In this document: positions 35,600 to 40,805 of the stretch, one piece after another
Layout: every line of letters starts with the position of its first letter
How positions within the stretch are numbered: the stretch's first letter is position 1
Assembly: GCF_029937855.1 (NCBI RefSeq)
Contig: NZ_JAPYPC010000014.1
Span: 46,098 to 86,902, forward strand
Direction: 5' to 3'
DNA length: 40,805 bases
Source: Christiangramia sp.
Lineage (GTDB): Bacteria > Bacteroidota > Bacteroidia > Flavobacteriales > Flavobacteriaceae
Position numbers and translations under genes: made by a program
The notes under the pieces: generated by a model
Seen by the model: only the letters and a program-made list of their open reading frames with translations
Database searches by the model: none
What the model was told of the DNA's origin: nothing

Positions 35600-37132
35600 T
35601 TAATAAGCTTCGTTATTTCTAAGAAAATCCTTCAATTTACCTATTTCATTATATAATGGCCTGTCTTCTTTAACCGGCGGAATAATACTTCTTAATTTCC
35701 CTAATTTCTTTTTGGTAGCAAGAGATAAACGATTATCAAAATCCAGATAATAAAGCGCCTGTACGATAGTGGCAAGTTCCGTAGAAATTACCTCAAAACA
35801 ATTATCGATCACCTTTTTGGTCATATTGGCCGAATTTGCCCCCATACTTACAATATCCTGGTTATCATTATTATTAGGAATGCTATGCACGTACATGGAA
35901 TTTGATAACATCTGGTTTTCGGCCGTAGTAGAAACCGCGGTGAACTGAGCGCCCTGCATTCCAAAATTCAATCCCAATTTCCCTAAATTCACAAATGGAG
36001 GAAGAATATCATTTAGTTTAGAATTCAGAAGATAGTTAAGTTGCCTTTCTGCCAGCATGGAAGTTTTGGTCATCACCAGCCTTAGTTTGTCCATCTCAAG
36101 AGATATATAATCCCCATGAAAATTTCCCCCATGATAAACATGCTTCGTTTCTACGTCTATAATTGGATTATCGTTGGCAGAATTTACTTCTTCCATTAAA
36201 ATCTTTAGCGAGTTCTCAATAGTATCTGAAACAGGTCCCAGAATTTGTGGTACACATCTCAAACTATAATATTCCTGTACTTTTTCCTGAAAAAAGCTGT
36301 TCTTATCAGCCCCATTAGCATACAAATGATCATTACGATCCCGAGTAAGCCGGGAATCCGCTAAATGCTTTCGCATTCTTTTAGCGATCTTCTGCTGCCC
36401 GGGGTGAAGCTTCGAAGAGTTTAATTCTTCGGAAAGGTGATCATCATATGCCTCTACAATTTCATTGATCACCGCGCTGCAAAATACAGCCCAGCCAAGA
36501 AGTCTTTTTGCATAAATAAGATTTACAATCCCAATTCCTGTCATTGCTGAAGTGCCATTCATCACAGCAAGACCTTCCCTTATTTTTATTTCTGCAGGCT
36601 TAATATCCAGTTCTTCAAAAACAGTTTTTGTAAGCCTGCGTTCACCTTTATAGATCACTTCTCCTTCTCCAATCAAGACCAAAGCTAAATGGGCCAGCTG
36701 TACCAGGTCTCCTGAAGCCCCTACTCCACCATGCTCAAATATCACTGGTGTTACCTCATGATTAATCAAATTAATCAGGCAATCTACCACCGAGGTATGA
36801 ATGCCAGATTTGCCGAGACAAAGGGTATTTAAACGAGCAAGCATTAAGGCCTTTACATATATAGGTTCCATTAAAGCACCGGCACCAGTGGAATGGCTTC
36901 GAATAAGGTTTAATTGTAATTTTATTTTGTCCTGCTCATCAATTTTATATTGAGCCATGGGGCCAAATCCTGTATTTACACCATAAATGATTTTATTATT
37001 CGCAAATTCTTGTAGAAAATCAAAACTTTCCTGTAGTTTTTTTTGACTAAAACTCCCTAACTCAAGCTTTTCATTTTTGAAAATAACCTGGTGAAAATCA
37101 GTAAATTTTAGTGCAGTATCTAGATTCAGCAT
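35600..37132 (-). CDS. tal: Aromatic amino acid ammonia-lyase, probably tyrosine ammonia-lyase
   Basis: 510 residues. The MIO cofactor is formed from Ala139-Ser140-Gly141 in GGVGASGDLVQLAH, and the catalytic Tyr50 lies in YGVNTGFGPMAQY. The selectivity loop reads LIRSHSTGAG, as in the flexirubin-associated tyrosine ammonia-lyase of Flavobacterium johnsoniae, which I recall as strikingly similar along the chain (QEYYSLRCVPQILGP, SANDNPIID, HVYHGGNFHGDY, PNNNDNQDIVSMG). It removes ammonia from L-tyrosine to give 4-coumarate, the aryl starter of the polyene. It is the first gene of the 17-gene minus-strand run and would be the first committed step. A histidine ammonia-lyase role is unlikely given the surroundings. 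Confidence 0.9.
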   Translation of the reverse strand: MLNLDTALKFTDFHQVIFKNEKLELGSFSQKKLQESFDFLQEFANNKIIYGVNTGFGPMAQYKIDEQDKIKLQLNLIRSHSTGAGALMEPIYVKALMLARLNTLCLGKSGIHTSVVDCLINLINHEVTPVIFEHGGVGASGDLVQLAHLALVLIGEGEVIYKGERRLTKTVFEELDIKPAEIKIREGLAVMNGTSAMTGIGIVNLIYAKRLLGWAVFCSAVINEIVEAYDDHLSEELNSSKLHPGQQKIAKRMRKHLADSRLTRDRNDHLYANGADKNSFFQEKVQEYYSLRCVPQILGPVSDTIENSLKILMEEVNSANDNPIIDVETKHVYHGGNFHGDYISLEMDKLRLVMTKTSMLAERQLNYLLNSKLNDILPPFVNLGKLGLNFGMQGAQFTAVSTTAENQMLSNSMYVHSIPNNNDNQDIVSMGANSANMTKKVIDNCFEVISTELATIVQALYYLDFDNRLSLATKKKLGKLRSIIPPVKEDRPLYNEIGKLKDFLRNNEAY

Positions 37133-37184
37133 ATACCGTTTCTGCTAGTATTTATAGGTTTGGGATCGCTGTTAAAGCTTTTAA

Positions 37185-37192
37185 CAAATGTA
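37185..37192 (-). promoter_or_regulatory. Probable -7 box of the pigment operon
   Basis: TACATTTG on the minus strand is a full TAnnTTTG match 53 bp before the ammonia-lyase ATG. No TTG is found at the right distance, which could mean that an activator is needed. It directly abuts an imperfect palindrome (37171-37185). Confidence 0.4.
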
Positions 37193-37371
37193 ATATAATT
37201 AATAGAAAACCATAGGATAGTATTTCCCTGAAATTTAAAAAATCAGATCCTGACTGAATCATATGTTAGCGCTAATCTTATTAAAAGATAAATTTAATCT
37301 TATCGAATTATGCTCGTTTTAAAAAATGGTTAGGTATTTACTTCACCTTCTTTAATTTAAAGCTCATCTAA

Positions 37372-37379
37372 TATATTTG
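37372..37379 (+). promoter_or_regulatory. Plus-strand -7 box upstream of a terminator
   Basis: TATATTTG matches TAnnTTTG. A transcript from it would begin near 37385 and meet the terminator at 37435-37466 after about 80 nt. Confidence 0.35.
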
Positions 37380-37434
37380 TGACAAGATTGTTTGTATTTA
37401 CGTAACTACATCAATCTTTTGCTTATATCTCAAG

Positions 37435-37466
37435 AAAGTCCTGACAATCATGTTAGGGCTTTTTTT
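37435..37466 (+). terminator. Intrinsic terminator in the leader of the flavoprotein gene
   Basis: AAGTCCTGAC (37436-37445) pairs with GTTAGGGCTT (37452-37461) over ten bases, two of them G-U, around a 6-nt loop, followed by a run of Ts to 37466. On the plus strand this is a textbook terminator, yet no gene ends upstream of it; it lies about 65 bp before the ATG at 37531. Confidence 0.65.
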
Positions 37467-37501
37467 GATTAAGTTCATTACTTCCTTTCACACTTTCTGA
37501 T

Positions 37502-37509
37502 TAAGTTTG
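37502..37509 (+). promoter_or_regulatory. Possible -7 box directly before the flavoprotein gene
   Basis: TAAGTTTG matches TAnnTTTG and lies 21 bp before the ATG, downstream of the terminator, so it could drive the gene independently. No -33 TTG is visible at the right spacing. Confidence 0.35.
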
Positions 37510-37530
37510 CCTGAAGCCTAGACAACTTTT

Positions 37531-38766
37531 ATGCAAAATGAATTCAGGGATATCGTAATTATCGGTGCAGGACCGTCGGGAAGTGTAGCTGCAGGATATT
37601 TACAAAAACAGAATGCTTCTATAATAGTGCTTGAAAAGCAGAAATTTCCAAGATTTGCTATCGGGGAAAGTCTGCTGCCACGATGCATGGATAATTTTGA
37701 AGAAGCTGGCTTCATTAATATATTAAGAGACCAGGGATTTCAGAAAAAAACGGGTGCCCGCTTTATTAGGAACAATGAAATTGCTGAATTTGATTTCAGT
37801 AAAAAATTTGGTAAAGGCTGGGACTGGACCTGGCAGGTACCCCGAGCCGACTTTGACAAGGTGCTTACCGATAATCTCATCTCCAGGGGCGTTGATATTA
37901 AATTTGAAACTGAAGTTATTTCTGTAGTTTATATTGGGAATCTCTGGCATATAAAAACTATATCTGCAACCGGAGAAAAAACTGAAATGACCTGTAAGTT
38001 TATAATCGATTCCAGCGGAAACGGTCGTGTTCTTGCCAAACAATTAGCTTTAGAAGCTCCGCCGAAGATCTACCAGCATTCTTCGATTTTTACTCACATT
38101 AATGAAACAAGTCGCCCAAAAGGTATAGAAGGCAGTTTAATTACCTTTGAGATCATCAATACTGAAACCTGGTTCTGGTACATTCCTTTTTCTAATGGTG
38201 ACTCCAGTCTTGGTTTTGTAGGCCCAAATTCCTGGTTACAGCAATTTATAGGAAATTCAGAGGAAATCTTCAAAAAAATGCTTCAGAAGACTAATTATTA
38301 CAAAAGCAGGTTTGACAATTATCCATTGATATTTCAGCCAGTTAAACTTAGGAATATTTCAAAGAATGTAAAATACACCTATGGTAATGGCTTTGTATTA
38401 ACGGGGAATTCAGCAGAGTTTTTAGATCCCGTTTTTTCATCTGGTGTCGCATTTGCTACAGAATCCGGATTATTAGCCGCAAAGCTTGCGTTAAGAGAAG
38501 TAACGGGAGAAAAAGTAGATTGGGCAAACGAATATGAGAAGTATATTAAAAAAGGAATTGATGTTTTTTCTACGTATGTAAAAGAATGGTATTCTGGAAA
38601 GTTACAGGAAATTTTTTTTCACCCGAAGCCTAGTCCTCAAATTAAGGAACAAATATGTGCTGTTCTCGCGGGATATGTTTGGAATAATCATAATCCATTT
38701 GTGAGGAACCACGAAAGAATACTTGGTCATGTTTACAAAATAGTAGAGAATGAAAAAATTCTCTAA
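37531..38766 (+). CDS. FAD-dependent oxidoreductase with flavin-halogenase signature motifs
   Basis: 411 residues. An N-terminal FAD fold (VIIGAGPSGSVAAGYL, 9-24) is followed by RFAIGESLLPRCMDNFEEAGF, GFQKKTGARF and QVPRADFDKVL. Three marks of flavin-dependent halogenases are present: the GxGxxG loop, WFWYIP (W214-x-W216-x-I-P219) and FLDPVFSSG (F297 to G305, the FxxPxxSxG motif). Lys73 sits where phenolic halogenases have their catalytic lysine. It may halogenate the phenol ring of the pigment; chlorinated flexirubins are known. Relatives that hydroxylate or desaturate share parts of this pattern, so the activity remains open. It stands alone, divergent from the pigment operon, with a terminator after it. 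Confidence 0.75.
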   Translation: MQNEFRDIVIIGAGPSGSVAAGYLQKQNASIIVLEKQKFPRFAIGESLLPRCMDNFEEAGFINILRDQGFQKKTGARFIRNNEIAEFDFSKKFGKGWDWTWQVPRADFDKVLTDNLISRGVDIKFETEVISVVYIGNLWHIKTISATGEKTEMTCKFIIDSSGNGRVLAKQLALEAPPKIYQHSSIFTHINETSRPKGIEGSLITFEIINTETWFWYIPFSNGDSSLGFVGPNSWLQQFIGNSEEIFKKMLQKTNYYKSRFDNYPLIFQPVKLRNISKNVKYTYGNGFVLTGNSAEFLDPVFSSGVAFATESGLLAAKLALREVTGEKVDWANEYEKYIKKGIDVFSTYVKEWYSGKLQEIFFHPKPSPQIKEQICAVLAGYVWNNHNPFVRNHERILGHVYKIVENEKIL

Positions 38767-38774
38767 AATTGCTT

Positions 38775-38805
38775 AAAGTCTTATAATACTGATGTCAAGA
38801 CTTTT
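38775..38805 (+). terminator. Probable terminator after the flavoprotein gene
   Basis: AAAGTCTT (38775-38782) pairs with AAGACTTT (38797-38804) around a 14-nt loop, with only a four-T tail, so efficiency is uncertain. A second perfect 10-bp hairpin (TTCCTTTTTT at 38826-38835 with AAAAAAGGAA at 38842-38851) follows. Confidence 0.45.
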
Positions 38806-38858
38806 AAAAATTTCAGCTCTGGTTTTTCCTTTTTTATAACGAAAAAAGGAATAAAAGG

Positions 38859-38890
38859 TTTGGATGGTTTATAAGTAAAAGTTACATTTG
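38859..38890 (+). promoter_or_regulatory. Promoter of the tRNA-Ser/tRNA-Pro pair
   Basis: TTTG (38859-38862), 20-nt spacer, TACATTTG (38883-38890): a full match to the Bacteroidetes consensus. Transcription would begin near 38897, about 30 nt before tRNA-Ser. Confidence 0.7.
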
Positions 38891-38925
38891 CAACCGCAAA
38901 AATACTTGCGAAGTTCTTAAATAAC

Positions 38926-39008
38926 GGAGAGGTGGCAGAGTGGTAATGCAGCAGCCTGCTAAGCTGTCATCCTTCTTGGATGCCCGGGTTCGAATCCCGG
39001 TCTCTCCG
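38926..39008 (+). tRNA. tRNA-Ser(GCT)
   Basis: Acceptor stem GGAGAGG (38926-38932) pairs with TCTCTCC (39001-39007), discriminator G39008; no CCA is encoded. D arm GCA/TGC, anticodon arm GCAGC-CTGCTAA-GCTGT with anticodon GCT at 38958-38960, a long variable arm typical of serine tRNAs, and the T arm with GGTTCGAATCC. It decodes AGC/AGU. Confidence 0.96.
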
Positions 39009-39134
39009 CTGAGATTTTTTAGTCTGGGGTTTTTTAATCTCTTTTCCTGCGGGAAAAATCGGGTTAACTTCCCTCCGCTTCCCGGCTGTCTTTTGATGAT
39101 TTGGAACGGAAAAGGCTAAAAAATGAATATGTTT

Positions 39135-39209
39135 CGGGGTGTAGCGTAGCCCGGTTATCGCGCCTGCTTTGGGAGCAGGAGGCCGCAGGTTCGAATCCTG
39201 CCACCCCGA
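39135..39209 (+). tRNA. tRNA-Pro(TGG)
   Basis: Acceptor stem CGGGGTG (39135-39141) pairs with CACCCCG (39202-39208), discriminator A39209; no CCA is encoded. Anticodon arm CCTGC-TTTGGGA-GCAGG with anticodon TGG at 39170-39172; T arm contains GGTTCGAATCC. It decodes CCN codons. Its 3' half is the likely attachment site for the integrase gene 215 bp downstream. Confidence 0.96.
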
Positions 39210-39232
39210 CGAACCACCTGATAAGTGGATAT

Positions 39233-39268
39233 AAAACACTGTTAATCTATTGATTTTCAGTGTTTTTT
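39233..39268 (+). terminator. Intrinsic terminator of the tRNA operon
   Basis: AAAACACTG (39233-39241) pairs with CAGTGTTTT (39258-39266), and the loop can extend the stem through AATC/GATT; a T run follows. It lies 24 bp after tRNA-Pro. Confidence 0.75.
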
Positions 39269-39311
39269 GTTTTTAGGGATATCAAAGAATATCATTTAAT
39301 AGCAAAAGTTT

Positions 39312-39335
39312 GGTGAATCATTCGGTGAATCATTC
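39312..39335 (+). repeat. Tandem 12-bp direct repeat before the integrase gene
   Basis: GGTGAATCATTC occurs twice without a gap (39312-39323 and 39324-39335), about 90 bp before the integrase start and about 100 bp from tRNA-Pro. The position fits arm-type recombinase or excisionase binding sites of an integrative element. Confidence 0.6.
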
Positions 39336-39424
39336 ATTGCAGATAATTCCGTAACTTCATAAGGCATTTTAGTTGATTTGACTTTCGTCTTTGCAAACTG
39401 ATTGTTTCATTAAAGACGCTTGAG

Positions 39425-40642
39425 ATGCCTAATTACACTACCTTTTCCGTATTATTCTTTGTCCGTAAACATCACGATGAGACGAAGAAATTATTTATTT
39501 ACGCCCGAATTACTGTCAATGGAAGACGCTCCGAAATCAGTCTAAAAAGATCAATTTCGGTGAATCAATGGGACGCCTCAAAAGGACGCGCCAGGGGAAC
39601 CGCTCCAAAATCACGAATTCTGAACCAGTATTTAGACCAGGTTTACAATAAGTTGCTTGACTGCCACAAACAACTATCCGCAGAGAATAAAGTAATCTCC
39701 TCCCATAGTATCAAAGCTCGTTTCTATGGGAATGATGATCACCAGAAAACCTTGTTGGAACTGATGGATTATCATAATTCTCATATGAAAAATGTGTTGA
39801 AGCCCGGAACGCTCAAAAATTATTATACGACTGAAACTTACTTAAAAGAGTTTTTAAAGAAGAAAGTGAGCTGCAATGATATTTGCCTTAAACAGATCAA
39901 TTACCGCTTTGTAACCGACTTTGAACAGTTCCTACGCAAGTATTCCGCAAAGATTTCCAGGAAGACTTGTGGGAATAACGGCACTATGAAACACTTGGAA
40001 CGTTTTAAAAAGATGCTCAACCTGGCAATTAAACTAGAGTGGTTAGTTAGAAATCCTTTTGACAACTTTAAATTCCGGTTTGAAAAGAATGAACGGCAGT
40101 ATTTAAGCAAGCGGGAGCTTCAAATAGTAGAGGCTACCGAATTTACCAGAAGTAGCTTGCAGAGAGTAAAAGATATTTTTATTTTTTCTTGCTATACTGG
40201 GCTTTCTTATGTTGATATTAAAGAATTAACCATTCACCAAATTGTTAAAGGAATTGATGGGAGCAACTGGATCTATACTAAACGGGAAAAAACAGATGAA
40301 ACCGTAAAAGTGCCATTACTTCCCCAGGCGCAAATCCTATTAGATAAATACAAAAACCGAATTGCTTCAGATGATTATTTGTTTCCTGTTTGTTCCAATC
40401 AAAAGGTCAATAAATATTTAAAGGAGATTATGCTGCAATTGAAAATAAAAAAGACTATTACTTTCCATTCTGCCAGGCATACTTTTGCTACCACTGTAAC
40501 CTTATCCAACGGAGTACCTATTGAAACAGTTTCCAAGCTATTAGGCCATACGAAATTATCGACTACACAAATTTATGCACGGGTTTTAGAAAATAAATTA
40601 AGTGAAGATATGCTGGCATTGAAAGATAAACTTAGTTCATGA
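39425..40642 (+). CDS. Tyrosine recombinase/integrase (IntDOT-like)
   Basis: 405 residues. Residues 5-100 form the Bacteroidetes-type arm-binding domain (FFVRKHHDETKKLFIYARITV, ISVNQWDASKGRA), 105-210 a SAM-like core-binding domain, and 225-400 the catalytic domain. Catalytic residues visible: His348 and Arg351 (HSARH), His375 (LLGHTKLST) and the nucleophile Tyr384 (IYARV). The first catalytic Arg is absent; the motif reads CYTGLSYVDI with Ser261 in its place, the pattern seen in IntDOT of Bacteroides conjugative transposons. It would integrate an element at tRNA-Pro just upstream. Its start at 39425 (ATG) follows an 89-bp spacer after the tandem repeats. Confidence 0.93.
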   Translation: MPNYTTFSVLFFVRKHHDETKKLFIYARITVNGRRSEISLKRSISVNQWDASKGRARGTAPKSRILNQYLDQVYNKLLDCHKQLSAENKVISSHSIKARFYGNDDHQKTLLELMDYHNSHMKNVLKPGTLKNYYTTETYLKEFLKKKVSCNDICLKQINYRFVTDFEQFLRKYSAKISRKTCGNNGTMKHLERFKKMLNLAIKLEWLVRNPFDNFKFRFEKNERQYLSKRELQIVEATEFTRSSLQRVKDIFIFSCYTGLSYVDIKELTIHQIVKGIDGSNWIYTKREKTDETVKVPLLPQAQILLDKYKNRIASDDYLFPVCSNQKVNKYLKEIMLQLKIKKTITFHSARHTFATTVTLSNGVPIETVSKLLGHTKLSTTQIYARVLENKLSEDMLALKDKLSS

Positions 40643-40741
40643 TTTCAGTAATTCAAAATGTGTGCCTGTGGGCACAATCTTGATTGCTCCCGATGGTCGC
40701 AATGAAAAAAGAGATGTTTAAGGGCAACATCTACTATAAAA

Positions 40742-40762
40742 ATCTTCCTATTTCAGGAAGAT
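40742..40762 (+). terminator. Possible terminator after the integrase gene
   Basis: ATCTTCC (40742-40748) pairs with GGAAGAT (40756-40762) around a 7-nt loop, but the following bases are AT-rich without a clean T run. The preceding 100 bp contain two more short inverted repeats (40661-40676 and 40683-40703) and no gene. Confidence 0.3.
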
Positions 40763-40805
40763 AATTGTATTTTAAAATCGAAACTTGAGTTTCTTAATAT
40801 AATCC

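Larger units (their letters stand above)
37133..37530. promoter_or_regulatory. 398-bp divergent regulatory region of the pigment locus
   Basis: No gene. It separates the ammonia-lyase operon (minus) from the flavoprotein gene (plus). It contains a minus-strand -7 box (37185-37192), a 10-bp perfect palindrome (TTAGCGCTAA, 37266-37275), an imperfect palindrome GTTAAAG-C-TTTTAAC (37171-37185) at the likely start site, two plus-strand -7-like boxes and an intrinsic terminator in the plus-strand leader. Confidence 0.6.

Noticed and set aside
38826-38851. A separate small RNA ending in the perfect TTCCTTTTTT/AAAAAAGGAA hairpin
   Set aside because: There is no promoter-like sequence before it, and the stem is all A/T except two G-C pairs; it is more simply part of the termination region after the flavoprotein gene.
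38967-39239. A 90-codon minus-strand frame with sequence such as GWQDSNLRPPAPKAGA
   Set aside because: It runs antisense through both tRNA genes; peptides like this are well-known artefacts of translating tRNA antisense strands.
40661-40703. Inverted repeats that could be transposon ends
   Set aside because: Stems are only 5-6 bp, there is no transposase and no target duplication, so they cannot be assigned to an insertion sequence.
1-40805. CRISPR array, insertion sequence or rRNA genes
   Set aside because: No regularly spaced repeats, transposase motifs or rRNA-like segments were seen in any part of the window.

Overview
The window looks like a chromosomal segment of a marine-type Flavobacteriaceae bacterium (Gramella/Christiangramia-like is my best guess; no 16S is present to confirm it). 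The DNA is AT-rich, the promoters that can be read follow the Bacteroidetes pattern (TTTG, about 19 nt, TAnnTTTG), and the gene families are characteristic: a TamB-like giant, a DUF4159 protein, a THUMP-like methyltransferase, a flavobacterial tyrosine ammonia-lyase and an IntDOT-like integrase.

Layout. 1-5017 (minus): start of a probable GH3 exported hydrolase, a small flavobacterial protein, a two-gene heterodisulfide-reductase-like Fe-S/membrane pair, a single MlaD/MCE protein and an N-acetylmuramoyl-L-alanine amidase. 5154-8312 (plus): LptD-like outer-membrane protein and RidA. 8313-14315 (minus): methylglyoxal synthase, 6-phosphofructokinase and TamB-like protein. 14386-19596 (plus): tsaD, rsmE, DUF4159 protein, SpoU/TrmH methyltransferase, AI-2E/PerM-type permease and a THUMP-like SAM methyltransferase. 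19597-19911 is a gene-free, highly palindromic stretch.

19912-37132 (minus) is the centrepiece: 17 tightly packed genes forming an aryl polyene/flexirubin-type pigment cluster. A tyrosine ammonia-lyase makes the 4-coumarate starter. One ACP, two complete ketosynthases, two degenerate ketosynthase-like partners, a FabG-type reductase, two hotdog dehydratase-like proteins and a thioesterase extend it. An acyl-activating ligase, an LpxL-like acyltransferase, a GT2-DUF2062 fusion, a polysaccharide deacetylase and a lipoprotein Ntn-hydrolase of the C45 type look like tailoring or anchoring enzymes. A LolA-like carrier and an MMPL exporter fused to a methyltransferase-like domain look like transport. 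A divergent gene (37531-38766) encodes a flavoprotein with the signature motifs of flavin-dependent halogenases. The dialkylresorcinol genes darA/darB of true flexirubin loci are not present, so the product may be a free or lipid-linked aryl polyene rather than a flexirubin.

38926-40805: tRNA-Ser(GCT) and tRNA-Pro(TGG) behind a good promoter, a terminator, a tandem 12-bp repeat and an IntDOT-like tyrosine recombinase, most likely the edge of an integrative element inserted at tRNA-Pro.

The most notable points are the dehydratase active-site residues apparently split between two subunits, the decayed ketosynthase partners, the exporter-methyltransferase fusion, the halogenase-like flavoprotein and a possible small RNA or attenuator in front of it.
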